Shown here one piece after another: positions 15,932 through 24,900 of a stretch of DNA of 64,000 bases; within the stretch, counting starts at the first letter, position 1, and every line of letters begins with the position of its first letter. Both the position numbers and the translations under genes were made by a program. The notes beneath the pieces were generated by a model, which saw only the letters and a program-made list of their open reading frames with translations, ran no database searches and was not told the DNA's origin. The DNA is from Nitrososphaerota archaeon (lineage in GTDB: Archaea; Thermoproteota; Nitrososphaeria; Nitrososphaerales; Gagatemarchaeaceae): positions 334,852 to 398,851 of the forward strand of contig JAGWHB010000002.1 of assembly GCA_028867035.1 (NCBI GenBank), in the 5' to 3' direction.

Positions 15932-16597
15932 CGTTGCCTGGTCTCCAATTCTTCCCAACCGAGGAACTCCAAAGTACTCCCGAAGTATCCTTCCAACAGT
16001 TGTCTTCGACACCTTGTGAATAGATGCCAGTCTCTCGTAGCTAACCCCCTGTACCTTTCGATCTTTGATTATCTTCAGTCTCAATTCTTCGCCAACTTTT
16101 TGCAGCTTGGCTCCCGCCCTCGCTCCTGCGAGTTTGGCCTGAAGGTGCTTCGCCTGTTTGTACGTCAGAGGAAGCATTCCAGCTCTCTCGTACCCGCTCC
16201 TGATTCCTGCCCGAACGCTTTCGTTGAATTCGTTGATTACCTGATTGCCGGAGAGTCTGTTGTCATAATAGGCAAGCATTGCCAGCAATTCCTTACGCTT
16301 CTTGAATGCGCAACCGCTCGAAACCATCAGACGCGCCGCAAGTCGCATTGAATTGATTTCGCCGATTGGAAGATGCCATGCCCCCCTGGCGTACACAATC
16401 CGTTCAGTTCTGACTCCCTGACTTTCAAGAAACCTTCTGATCTGTTCGACTTGGTCTCGCCAGTTGTCGGTCCACACAAGTCGGAACCGGAGGGTTAGTT
16501 TCCTTACTTCAAGCTCGATGGTTCCATCGCCATCAAAATACGAAGCGACCGCACACCAATTCGTGTAACCAATAGCAGCTGAGCTAGGAACCAACAC
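15923..16597 (-). CDS. Free-standing LAGLIDADG homing endonuclease
   Basis: A 224-aa protein with one clear LAGLIDADG motif (ASYFDGDGTIELEV, residues 18-31), so it would act as a homodimer. The C-terminal ~60 residues form a helix-turn-helix (YERLASIHKVSKTTVGRIL) that should help bind DNA. It is not inside any host protein or recognisable intron. It starts with a GTG at 16597, with a TATA-like box at 16615-16623. It lies antisense between nadE and Rpo7, in DNA less G+C-rich than the neighbours, so it looks like an insertion. It might have come from an intein or rRNA intron. Confidence 0.8.
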   Translation of the reverse strand: MLVPSSAAIGYTNWCAVASYFDGDGTIELEVRKLTLRFRLVWTDNWRDQVEQIRRFLESQGVRTERIVYARGAWHLPIGEINSMRLAARLMVSSGCAFKKRKELLAMLAYYDNRLSGNQVINEFNESVRAGIRSGYERAGMLPLTYKQAKHLQAKLAGARAGAKLQKVGEELRLKIIKDRKVQGVSYERLASIHKVSKTTVGRILREYFGVPRLGRIGDQATLD

Positions 16598-16689
16598 TAG
16601 AACAGTTGATGAGACAATTTAACACCCCATGTCCTGTCGTTTCGCCAACTTCGAATGAGAACTCAAGCAAATGGCGTATTGCACCGATA

Positions 16690-16697
16690 TGGATATA
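16690..16697 (+). promoter_or_regulatory. TATA-like box for rpo7
   Basis: TGGATATA about 32 nt before the TTG at 16726. It supports that start over an upstream ATG at 16606, which would add 40 residues with no family match. Confidence 0.45.
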
Positions 16698-16725
16698 CGT
16701 TCGTGGAAAAGGGCGTCAGCGATTC

Positions 16726-17310
16726 TTGTTTCAACTAGTCGAACTTCATGATGTCGTTCGCGTTCCGCCCGACCGATTCGGTTCCCCGTTGGAGAAGGTG
16801 GCCATGGACCTGCTGAAGCTGAAGTACGAGAGCACCATCAACCCCGACCACGGGTACCTGGTCCTCGTCACGAAGGTGGACGTGGACAAGGTGGGCAAGA
16901 TAATCGCAGGGGACGGCGCCACCTACCACAGGGTGAAGTTCGAAGTCCTCTCCTTCTATCCCCTGAAGCAGGAGATAGTCGAGGGGGAGATCGTCGAGGT
17001 GACAGATTTCGGCGCCTTCGTAAGGATAGGGCCCGCGGACGCGCTCCTGCACCTCAGCCAGATAATGGACGACTACCTCACCAGCGACGTAAAGTCAGGG
17101 ATAATCACGGCCTCCCAGACCAAGAGGACCCTCCGGGTCGGGAGCAAGGTCAGGGTCAGGATCACAGCGGTGAGCCTCGGCCACGGAATTTCAATGGGGA
17201 AGATAGGCGTCACCTGCAGGCAGCCTTTCCTCGGAGCACTGGAGTGGATCGACGAAGAGGTGGCCAAGGCGGCGAAGGCACGGAAGACTGAGGAAAGAAC
17301 GGGGAAGTAG
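16726..17310 (+). CDS. rpo7: RNA polymerase subunit Rpo7 (RpoE')
   Basis: A 194-aa subunit of the polymerase stalk, where with Rpo4 it binds nascent RNA and aids open-complex formation. The N-terminus MFQLVELHDVVRVPPDRFG matches the family start exactly if the TTG at 16726 is used. The C-terminal half is an S1 RNA-binding domain (EGEIVEVTDFGAFVRIG ... LLHLSQI). Spt4 follows 4 nt downstream, so the two elongation-related genes are co-transcribed, as in most archaea. Confidence 0.93.
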   Translation: MFQLVELHDVVRVPPDRFGSPLEKVAMDLLKLKYESTINPDHGYLVLVTKVDVDKVGKIIAGDGATYHRVKFEVLSFYPLKQEIVEGEIVEVTDFGAFVRIGPADALLHLSQIMDDYLTSDVKSGIITASQTKRTLRVGSKVRVRITAVSLGHGISMGKIGVTCRQPFLGALEWIDEEVAKAAKARKTEERTGK

Positions 17311-17314
17311 CGCC

Positions 17315-17500
17315 ATGAAGGAATTGGCTTGCAGGAAATGCAGGACGCTCACCACGGAGAAGGCGTGCCCCAACGACGGGTCCACGGAGCTCAGCAACGA
17401 GTGGTCGGGGCTGATCATCATAATCAACCCGGAGAAGTCCCAGGTGGCCAAGACACTGGGGATAACGAAGCCCGGAAGATACGCGCTCAAAGTGAGCTGA
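17315..17500 (+). CDS. spt4: Transcription elongation factor Spt4 (RpoE'')
   Basis: A 61-aa zinc protein that pairs with Spt5 to clamp RNA polymerase on DNA. Zinc ligands are C6-x2-C9 (CRKC) and C18 (CPND); the fourth position, usually Cys, is not obvious, as in several archaeal Spt4 proteins. The core EWSGLIIIINPEKSQVAKTLGI is typical. It lies between Rpo7 and the dephospho-CoA kinase with gaps of 4 and 5 nt, so it is part of the operon. Confidence 0.92.
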   Translation: MKELACRKCRTLTTEKACPNDGSTELSNEWSGLIIIINPEKSQVAKTLGITKPGRYALKVS

Positions 17501-17505
17501 CCCCC

Positions 17506-18024
17506 ATGCCTAGGGTGTTTCGGCTCCCTGAGGAAATGAGACCGAAGCTGGCCAGGCCCATGGGCAGGGTGTTCAGCGAAAAGGCGGTAGGCACGTCTGA
17601 GTTCAAGGCCCTGGCGCGCCTGGCTTCGATGGTAGTCACGGTGGGGGACAGGGTGACGGACACCCTGGAGTCGGTGGGGCGGACACCGGACGTCCAGGTC
17701 GTGGACGGGTTCGAGAGGCGCAGCAAGAGAGACCTGCCGGATGTGCCCTACGCCAGGCTTGTGAAGGTGAAGAACCCCGCCGGGCGGCTCACGGCGGCGG
17801 CGATCGAGGGCATGCGGAGGGCGTTCGAAGGGAGCAAACCGGTCCGGGTCCAGGTGGAGGGGGAGGAGGACCTGATGGCCATGCTGGCCATAGCGATGGC
17901 TCCCATCTCGGCCATGGTCTTCTACGGGCAGCCGGGGGTGGGCGTGGTGGCAGTGAAAGTGACAGGGACGGCGAAATCAAGGAACAGAGGCATACTGGCT
18001 ATGATGGGCATCGAGGAGATGTAG
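17506..18024 (+). CDS. GTP-dependent dephospho-CoA kinase (DUF359)
   Basis: A 172-aa protein of the DUF359 family, shown in Thermococcus to be the archaeal GTP-dependent dephospho-CoA kinase that makes the last step of coenzyme A. The features seen are an N-terminal RLPEEMRPKLARPMG segment, GDRVTDTL, KNPAGRLTAAAIEGM, the acidic VEGEEDLMAMLAI and the closing VFYGQPGVGVVAV. The ATG at 17506 lies 5 nt after Spt4; the open frame upstream overlaps Spt4 and is not used. This gene commonly stands between Spt4 and S24e. Confidence 0.85.
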   Translation: MPRVFRLPEEMRPKLARPMGRVFSEKAVGTSEFKALARLASMVVTVGDRVTDTLESVGRTPDVQVVDGFERRSKRDLPDVPYARLVKVKNPAGRLTAAAIEGMRRAFEGSKPVRVQVEGEEDLMAMLAIAMAPISAMVFYGQPGVGVVAVKVTGTAKSRNRGILAMMGIEEM

Positions 18025-18032
18025 GTTAATAT
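18025..18032 (+). promoter_or_regulatory. TATA-like box for rps24e
   Basis: GTTAATAT, centred 30 nt before the TTG at 18058. It suggests S24e-S27ae can be transcribed separately from the upstream operon. Confidence 0.4.
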
Positions 18033-18057
18033 CTACGAAGAATTCGGGCTGCCCAGT

Positions 18058-18402
18058 TTGCAGGTAGTGAAGAAGTCCGAATCGAAGGTCCTCGACAGGT
18101 CCCTCGTCGAGCTGACCCTCGAAGACAAAGCGGGTAAGATTTCGAGGAAGGAAGCCATAGCCTTGGTGGCGCAGGAGATGGGGGTCCAGCCCGAGAACGT
18201 CGCGCTGATCAGGATGGACGGCAAGTCGGGGACCATGAAGGTCCTGGGGAAGTTCTACATCTACGGGTCGGCGGAGTCGAAGAAGAGGATCCAGCCGAGA
18301 TACCTGGCCGAAAGGCTCCTCACAAAGGAAGAGAGGGACAAGCTGAGGCAGGAGAGGAAGAAGGCGGCCGTTGCGCCCGCACCCACTGAGGCGAAGAAGT
18401 AG
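18058..18402 (+). CDS. rps24e: Small-subunit ribosomal protein S24e
   Basis: A 114-aa protein of the archaeal/eukaryotic small subunit. The family pattern is seen in LDRSLVELTLEDKAGKISRKEA, the MGVQPENVALIRM segment and FYIYGSAESKKRIQPRYL. The Lys-rich tail ending in TEAKK is somewhat longer than the minimum. The start is a TTG. S27ae follows 2 nt after the stop, an arrangement kept in nearly all archaea. Confidence 0.93.
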   Translation: MQVVKKSESKVLDRSLVELTLEDKAGKISRKEAIALVAQEMGVQPENVALIRMDGKSGTMKVLGKFYIYGSAESKKRIQPRYLAERLLTKEERDKLRQERKKAAVAPAPTEAKK

Positions 18403-18404
18403 AG

Positions 18405-18677
18405 ATGTCAAAGCAACCTCCCACGCCCGCTCCGGCGCCTGAACCAGTCCCCGAGCCGACGGCGCCAGTGGAGGAAAAGAAGCCCGAGAAGAAGGAGAAG
18501 CCGAAGGCGCCCAAGCGGAGGATCCAGGTCCACAAGCTGTACAAGGTCGACGGCGAGTCGCTGACCAGGCTAAGGAGGGAGTGCCCGAGGTGCGGCAAGG
18601 GGTATTTCATGGCCCAGCACGGCAACAGGTTCACCTGCGGGCACTGCGGCTACACGACCTACTCACAGAAGAGCTAG
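18405..18677 (+). CDS. rps27ae: Small-subunit ribosomal protein S27ae
   Basis: A 90-aa zinc-ribbon ribosomal protein. The ribbon is C60-x2-C63 (CPRCGKG) and C78-x2-C81 (CGHCGYT). The N-terminal ~40 residues are a Pro/Glu/Lys-rich extension, not present in the shortest archaeal versions; the core starts at KRRIQVHKLYKVDG. Its stop overlaps the last 4 nt of the convergent kinase-fusion gene. Confidence 0.93.
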   Translation: MSKQPPTPAPAPEPVPEPTAPVEEKKPEKKEKPKAPKRRIQVHKLYKVDGESLTRLRRECPRCGKGYFMAQHGNRFTCGHCGYTTYSQKS

Positions 18678-20299
18678 GCGTAGGCCGACATCGTTTCTCT
18701 GAGCATCTTCGCCATGCCTGGGGTGAGGAAGGGCCTGAACGGCCCGAAGTATTTCGCCCCCTTGGCTTTGGCCACGCTCGACCTGTCGGCGACCTTCACG
18801 TATGATTCGAGGAATGACACGGCCACCTTCTCCATGGCGTCCTCCTTGTTCGACAGCTTCGCCGTGTAGTAGAGGAACTCTGCCACATCCCAGGCCTGGT
18901 CACCGCCGGGGGTGGCCTGTTCGAGGTCGGTAAGGTAGAGCCCGTCCCGGGAAATGATCACGTTGCTCGGCTTGGTGTCGCCGAGCGCGATCCCCCCGGA
19001 GTGGATGCTCGCCATCAGGCTGCCGTAGGCCGAGACCGACGGGATCCCTTCGTCCCTCCCTCTTAGGAACCCGTTTATCACAGCGGAGAGGGCATCGCCG
19101 CCGATGAATTCTTTGACCAAGATCCTTTCGGCGGGAGCCACGGCGACCACGGGCGGGACCAATACCCCCCTCGACCTGAGGTTGAGGGTCATGCCATATT
19201 CCCGGTCCATCCGCGAGATGGGGGCGGTGCTGAACTTGTTGGCCGTGGACGCCCACACGCCCAGCAGGGCCCACTTCAGGGACCTGACGTCCGTGTAGTT
19301 CTTGACCACGACGGACTTCTCCTTCGTGAGGCCCCTGAACGTCAGGACCCGGGTGGTCGAGTAGGGCTCGCCGATGTCCTTCTCCTTGGTGGAGTAGGTC
19401 TCGAAACCCAGCAGGTGCGCCAGCTCCTTCACGAGGAAAGATGCGTCGGGGATCACCAATCCTTCTTTCAGCCGCAGCAGGGAACGCGGCTGCTCCAGGG
19501 GATGGAACGGGGGCGGGTTCTCCCTCATCCTCTTGAGTTTGGAGAGCGCCTCCCTGCTGAACACAGATGGGCCCACCCTGCCGGCGTACCCGTGTATCGC
19601 ATACTGTGTGACACCGCGGGCGGTCACCGAGAACAGGGACTGGACGCGCGTGAACGCGTCACCCCTGAGCTTCTCCGGGACCATCTTCACGCCTTCCGGG
19701 CCCGCCTGCAGGAACCCCCTCGGCTGCAGGGACTCGGCGGCAGCTTTGAACCCAGAGATGGATGCGGCCCTGTTCTCGTCTCCGAGCTTGGAGGTGTAGG
19801 TGTGCACGTAGCTGTAGAGGGCCGGAGGGTAGATCGCGGCACGGCGGTGGAGCTTGTCGAACAGGAAGTAGTCGTAGGGGACCGTCAGGTGCTTCCCGAA
19901 ATCCCCGTAGTCTGACGAAAGCTCTAGGAGCGCTTCGACCATGACCCTCTTCTTGTACTCGACCTCCACGGAGTGGAACAGTTCGGAGTTAATGATTGGC
20001 TCGTAGACGTTCAGCAGGCGGCCGACCACGAACTCCCCGAGGTAGGAGGAGCGGGCGTCCTGGTTCAACATCTCTTCGTCGACGATGAGCGCGGAGGCGG
20101 CTACGGGGGAGTCGACGTACCTGTAGCGGACCCCTTCACGGAAGCGCTTGGAGATGATCATGATGTCGTAGTCAGAGTCGGGCCGGGCGTAGCCCGCCAC
20201 CTTCGACCCGTAGGCGCAGAGGGCCGTGATCTTTGAAGGGTCGACCAGGGTGCCGGCGATTTCGCCGATCTTGCCTCTCTCTTCTTCTGTGAGCCTCAA
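18674..20299 (-). CDS. Nucleotidyltransferase-kinase fusion protein
   Basis: A 541-aa two-domain protein. The N-terminus is a minimal nucleotidyltransferase (AYGSKVAGYARPDSDYDI, residues 29-46, with the G-S and D-x-D of the pol-beta family). A helical middle follows. The C-terminus is a Bud32/RIO-like kinase: the catalytic loop GDTKPSNVII and metal motif in YLTDLEQA lie near residues 440-456. A lysine-bearing strand (KSVVVKNYTD) precedes them. No clear Gly-rich loop is seen. Bud32-type kinases act in the KEOPS tRNA-modifying complex, but this is not the normal Bud32 gene. The role, perhaps in RNA metabolism, is unproven. Confidence 0.7.
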   Translation of the reverse strand: MRLTEEERGKIGEIAGTLVDPSKITALCAYGSKVAGYARPDSDYDIMIISKRFREGVRYRYVDSPVAASALIVDEEMLNQDARSSYLGEFVVGRLLNVYEPIINSELFHSVEVEYKKRVMVEALLELSSDYGDFGKHLTVPYDYFLFDKLHRRAAIYPPALYSYVHTYTSKLGDENRAASISGFKAAAESLQPRGFLQAGPEGVKMVPEKLRGDAFTRVQSLFSVTARGVTQYAIHGYAGRVGPSVFSREALSKLKRMRENPPPFHPLEQPRSLLRLKEGLVIPDASFLVKELAHLLGFETYSTKEKDIGEPYSTTRVLTFRGLTKEKSVVVKNYTDVRSLKWALLGVWASTANKFSTAPISRMDREYGMTLNLRSRGVLVPPVVAVAPAERILVKEFIGGDALSAVINGFLRGRDEGIPSVSAYGSLMASIHSGGIALGDTKPSNVIISRDGLYLTDLEQATPGGDQAWDVAEFLYYTAKLSNKEDAMEKVAVSFLESYVKVADRSSVAKAKGAKYFGPFRPFLTPGMAKMLRETMSAYA

Positions 20300-20982
20300 C
20301 TGAGCTTCTTCTCTTGCAGCTCGCCGACCCTCGCCAGCACCGCCGGGTCGAACCTGGTGGATGCCACCGCGCCCACCGGGAGCCTCACCCTGTTCTCTTC
20401 GGGGCCGACAGAGTGGATGGGGAGGTTCTTCGCTATCCAGGCGTCCCCCACCTTCTTGTTCAGGGCCGGGTCGGAAAGCTCGTTCTTGAACTTCCGGCTG
20501 ATGAGCGTGACGAGTGACTTTTCCGAGAACAGCAGCTTCGGAGGTACGACCCTTTCCGCGTCGGCGAATGACGCCTCATACAGCGTGGTGGCGACTTCGT
20601 CGCTTGTCACGTTGGTCGTGCTAAGTTTCCTTACCAGTTCCACGTAGTGCGTGAACTCGTGGGCAGCCACGGCCTCGATGGTCCCCTTCGTTCCGAAAGC
20701 TACGAGGGCGGCAGTGAACTGGACCAAGATGAGCACGCTCCCGTTCAGTGTCGTCGGGATCACCCTGGCGAACATCACCCCCACCTGGCCGTACTCCCCT
20801 CCGGTCCTTGAGACTGGGAGAGTCGGCTCTATGTAGTAGGGAGGATACCGGAGCCCGCTCGCCTTCTCCACCCGGTGGACGGCTCCCTGAAGGTACTTCA
20901 TCCTCAGCCTGACCTTCTTCGCCATCGCCCTCGGCACCTTCTCCTGCGCAACTGCCTGGTCGAGCAGTATCAGAGGGTCCAA
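20296..20982 (-). CDS. Uncharacterised protein with HExxH metalloprotease-like motif
   Basis: A 228-aa soluble protein with one HEFTH motif in the helix EAVAAHEFTHYVELV (about residues 107-121), preceded by a hydrophobic strand. Such a motif binds zinc in metallopeptidases. A third ligand, perhaps the Glu in YEASFADAE about 30 residues later, is possible, so a gluzincin-like enzyme can be suggested. I do not recognise the family. Its stop overlaps the ATG of the nucleotidyltransferase-kinase gene by ATGA, so the two are translationally coupled and may act together. Confidence 0.6.
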   Translation of the reverse strand: MDPLILLDQAVAQEKVPRAMAKKVRLRMKYLQGAVHRVEKASGLRYPPYYIEPTLPVSRTGGEYGQVGVMFARVIPTTLNGSVLILVQFTAALVAFGTKGTIEAVAAHEFTHYVELVRKLSTTNVTSDEVATTLYEASFADAERVVPPKLLFSEKSLVTLISRKFKNELSDPALNKKVGDAWIAKNLPIHSVGPEENRVRLPVGAVASTRFDPAVLARVGELQEKKLS

Positions 20983-21027
20983 CTAATTTTCGACCGCCCG
21001 GCCTGCCTTATGTGCGTTCTGTGGCGG

Positions 21028-21486
21028 TCACTCTACTAGCTTGAACGCCACGGGCGGGTTCCTGCGCGACACTTCCATGAAGATCTCCGTGTGCATCACC
21101 CCGGGTATTTTGCCTATGACGTCGTTGACCGCACGGTGAAGTTCGTCCAGTGACTGCCCCTTCAGGTTAGCGATTATGTCGAATCGGCCCGTGACCTCGC
21201 GGATCAGCCTCACCCCTTCGATCTTCTCCACTTCCTTGAGCACGCTCTCCCTCTGCTTCGGGTCTATGTTCAGCCCTGCGAGGGCCCCCGCCCGCATGCC
21301 GAGCCTGTCTTCGTTGACCTGGACGGTGAACCTTTCTATTACTCCGCGCTTCTGCAGCCTCTTTATCCTGCTGTACATGACGGAGAGGTTGACCCCCAGG
21401 TCTTTGCTGAGCTTGGGGACGGAGACAGACGCGTCCGAGTAAAGGGCGGAGAGAATCTTCATGTCGAGGTCGTCGAGTCTGGCCAA
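21028..21486 (-). CDS. Lrp/AsnC-family transcription regulator
   Basis: A 152-aa regulator with an N-terminal helix-turn-helix (MKILSALYSDASVSVPKLSKDLGVNLSVMYSRI region, residues 9-41) and a C-terminal RAM/AsnC ligand-binding and oligomerisation domain (VRLIREVTGRFDIIANLKG onward). The family senses amino acids or related metabolites. It has its own AT-rich upstream region (a GAAATATCG box near 21515-21525), and no obvious target gene beside it. Confidence 0.88.
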   Translation of the reverse strand: MARLDDLDMKILSALYSDASVSVPKLSKDLGVNLSVMYSRIKRLQKRGVIERFTVQVNEDRLGMRAGALAGLNIDPKQRESVLKEVEKIEGVRLIREVTGRFDIIANLKGQSLDELHRAVNDVIGKIPGVMHTEIFMEVSRRNPPVAFKLVE

Positions 21487-21584
21487 GATGCGCTTCCGGA
21501 CTCTTCCAGTCCACGCGCGATATTTCTACTTTTCAGGCAGATAGTTCTAGATGATTGCGGGAAAGCTGAGAGGATATCGAGAAT

Positions 21585-21944
21585 CTAGCTGGCCTTCGGT
21601 GCGTCCACGAACTTTTTCGCATTCACTTGGTAAGTCTCTTCGGTTATCGTGTTGCCGCGGACCAGCCTCCTCTTCTTCGAGCCCTCCTCCTCTGTCTTGA
21701 ATCCCACTCCGCGCGTCATCAGCACGTAGTTCTTCCCCCCGCCCATGACGTCTGTCCGCATGGGGAATCCTGCCTTGTCGCTTCCTCCCGTTATCATGAT
21801 CATACCCGCGAGCCCGATAGTCGTCGCGTCTATGACGTCGCCTATCTTCCTCCCTATGAGGAGCTGGGCGCTGGCGTCCTTCACTTCCTGGGCCTCGGAC
21901 TTCCCTGTCGTGGGGTCTGACAGGACTAGCTTGAAGCTGACCAT
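21585..21944 (-). CDS. rps6e: Small-subunit ribosomal protein S6e
   Basis: A 119-aa archaeal S6e. The core is seen in SFKLVLSDPTTGKS, LIGRKIGDVID, ITGGSDKAGFPMR and the closing KKRRLVRGNTITEETYQVN. It lacks the long C-terminal tail of eukaryotes. It follows aIF5B and also has a TATA-like box at 21969-21978, 29 nt from its ATG, so it can be expressed on its own. Confidence 0.93.
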   Translation of the reverse strand: MVSFKLVLSDPTTGKSEAQEVKDASAQLLIGRKIGDVIDATTIGLAGMIMITGGSDKAGFPMRTDVMGGGKNYVLMTRGVGFKTEEEGSKKRRLVRGNTITEETYQVNAKKFVDAPKAS

Positions 21945-21968
21945 CGGAACCGCTCCGATTCTGCCGGG

Positions 21969-21978
21969 TAAATAAGTC
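21969..21978 (-). promoter_or_regulatory. TATA-like box for rps6e
   Basis: ACTTATTTAC on the minus strand, centred 29 nt from the ATG at 21944. It touches the stop codon of the upstream aIF5B gene. Confidence 0.45.
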
Positions 21979-24900
21979 TAGAACCCGAACAGGGGGTCGG
22001 CGGAGGATTTTATCCTGATTATCTCGTCCAGCACCTCCTTTTCCTTCATGGTCAGAGAGCCGACGAGCTTCGTCCTGAGGAGCCTTGCCTCATGGCTCCT
22101 CGGCATGGTGTAGATTGTGTCGTTCTCCTTGACCTGGCGGCCCAGGGTAGGGCCGTCGACAGATATCGCGACCTTGTCCCCTTCCTTGGCCTCAGTCAGC
22201 GCCTTCCCCTGGTCCTGGACCTGCTCGACCGTCCCCAGCTCGACCCCCTCCGTCGACATCAGCTTCACCTTCGGTTTGAGCCTGCCGGCGACTATCTCCA
22301 CGCCGAAGACCGCGGGGTCGTTGCGCCGGAAGAATGTACCCGGTATCACCTTGAGCTTCGACGGGCGCGTGAGCCCGGAGAGGGCTGCCTTCTCGTCTGA
22401 CTCCCTCTTCGCCGCGGCCCAGTTGACGTAGTTGTCCAATACCTCGTAGATTATGGCCGATACGAAGATCGGGCTCGTCCCAACGTAGTCCTTGGCCTCC
22501 GGCAGCACCTTGGAGTCGAAGCCGAGGATTGCCCCCAGATACGGGTCGTGGTCTCCGACGACCTGGGCGTCTATGATGTCGTTCTTCGAAATGTCGCCTA
22601 TGTCCGCCTGGCGCACGGGGACCCCCCTCTCCTCCAGCATCCTGAGCAGGGCCTCCAGCCCCCCTATGCTCCCGGCCTTCACGATGACGCCCATGTTGTC
22701 AGTCTTCACCACGATGTTGGAGAGCTCCTTCTCCATCTCTGCCTTCAAGCCCAGGAACTGCTTGTCTGTCTTGAAGGAGGCGACAGAGGTCCCCGCCACC
22801 ACCCCGGCGAGGTCCGGGGACACGAGCTTCACCCCGGCCGCGGCGTACACGGAGTCAACGGAGGTGAACTTGTCCCTGGGGTCGCGCATCTCGTCGAGGG
22901 GCTTGGGCATGAAGAGGGCCTTGACCTTCGACTTGAACGCGCCGTCCTTCCTTACGAGGCTGATCGAGTCACCGACCTTGAGGGTCCCCTCGGTCAAGAT
23001 GATGTTCGCCGTCTCTCCGATGCCGACCTCCTCCTGCATCTCCAAGATGATCCCGCGTGCCGGTTTGTTGGCCGCGTCCGGGACTTCCAGCCTCCCCTTG
23101 AGGAACTGCTGTGCGAGCCCTATGAGCATGGCCAGCATCTCAGGTATGCCGGCGTGGGCCCTGGCTGATATGGGCACGATGGAGACCTGCTGGCGGAAGT
23201 CCTTGACCCTGTAGTAGGCGTCGGACTGGAAACCCAGGCGAGAGAGGCCCCCGACGACGTTGTAGAGGCGCTCTTCGAGCTCGTCGTTCCACTGGGGAGG
23301 CTGTTCTTTCATCAGCTGCAGGAGGGGCCCCTTGCTCCCCTTCTTCCAGCCTGCGATCATGTCGATCTTGTTCAGGGCGATGAGGAACGGGACGTGCCGC
23401 TGCTTGAGGATGTCTATGCTTTCGAGCGTCTGGTTCTCGAGGCCCTTCAGCACGTCGACGACGAGTATCGCGATGTCTGCCGCTGACCCTCCTCTGAGGC
23501 GGAGGTTGGAGAAGACAGCGTGGCCCGGTGTGTCGATCATCAGAAGCCCCGGGATCTCGAGCTCTCCGCCTGCCTTGTCGAGAAGGGGACCGCAGATCTG
23601 TTTCAGCGTCTCCATCGGGAAGAAGCTTGCGCCTATTTCCTGGGTTATCCCGCCTACTTCACGGGCCTGGACGCCGGTGCCCCTGAGTCCGTCGGCCAAA
23701 CTCGTATTGTGAATGACAAGGCAATTTGCGATGAAGTTGTGGGTCTTATCTACGGTAAAGTCGTACACTTCAAAGTTGCCATCTTCCATCTCAAGCCTGG
23801 TTACTTGCACCATTGAGAAATTGGCCAGAGTCTTGTCCAAGCTCGGGTTAACATAACTTGGGACTGCTTGTTGCAGCCTAGTCAAGACCCCCTTGCTCAG
23901 TCGCGTATAGGCTTCGAAGCTCGTCAGTTGGAAGTGCTCGTTCCATACGACTCGTCGCCCAGCCCTCACCTCCCGAAGGAATTCTCCAGGGATTGGGGTC
24001 AATTCGAACACACGGTTCGTCTCCGAAAACCGCTCCCGTCTCCTCGCGGATCCCACTTTTGTCGGTTCGCGGAACCCGATTTCGCGGTTGAACGCAGAGA
24101 CGAAGGTCTTCCCGGCGATGAAGATTTCACGTTTGTGAGACCGCTTGCCGAAATACGCTAGACACCCAAACCTCTGGAGAAGCATGGGCAGCTTCTTCAT
24201 CAGCATCGAGCTCTCGCACCCGACTCCTATGTTCCTTCCCTTTTGCACAAAGCCTTCGGCATCGAAGAACCCCTGAAGGAATGCAGCCACAAGGTTGTCC
24301 GGCAGGACCGAGATCAATCGGGGTACGTCCAGGATGCGAGTCTTGTCCTCAAGAGGATAGTCGAAGCACTCGTGAAGGAACATCGACAGCGACTTCCCTC
24401 CCCGGTGTCTGACGATGTAGGAGGTCCTGTTCCAAGATTCGCCGTATCCAACGTTGAACGCGATCTCGAGCGACTGCCGGAATTCCGAGATGAGGTCGAG
24501 GGATGTATTCGAGAGGTAGGCAGTCCGGGCAAGACCGTCCCCGTAGAGAAGCCCCACCAAGTAAGCCAGAGCTCTGAATCCATTCTCATCTTTTGGAAGT
24601 GAAATCCACTTGGTAGTCCTCCCTCCGTGCCACGCGGCCGATGAGAACTTCAGTTCGGAGATGGCATCGTAGCCCTCTGTTGGGGTAAGTTTGAGCTTGG
24701 ACACAATTTCACGAAAGACACTCGCGCGGAAGTAGCGCTTCCCCAGATGATAGCTGAAATGCCTGTCACCAAGCTCGGTCCCTAGTTCCTCGATGCCGCC
24801 CGACGCGATCCCACGGACCTGCCTGACAAAGTCAGGCGAAACGCGGATGAGGAAGCCATCCGAAAGCGTGGTCAGAATCGCAGCCTTGATTCCATCGATA

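Noticed and set aside
22492..23214. A 240-codon plus-strand frame antisense to aIF5B
   Set aside because: Low-complexity Ser/Pro translation; the opposite strand is a conserved factor.
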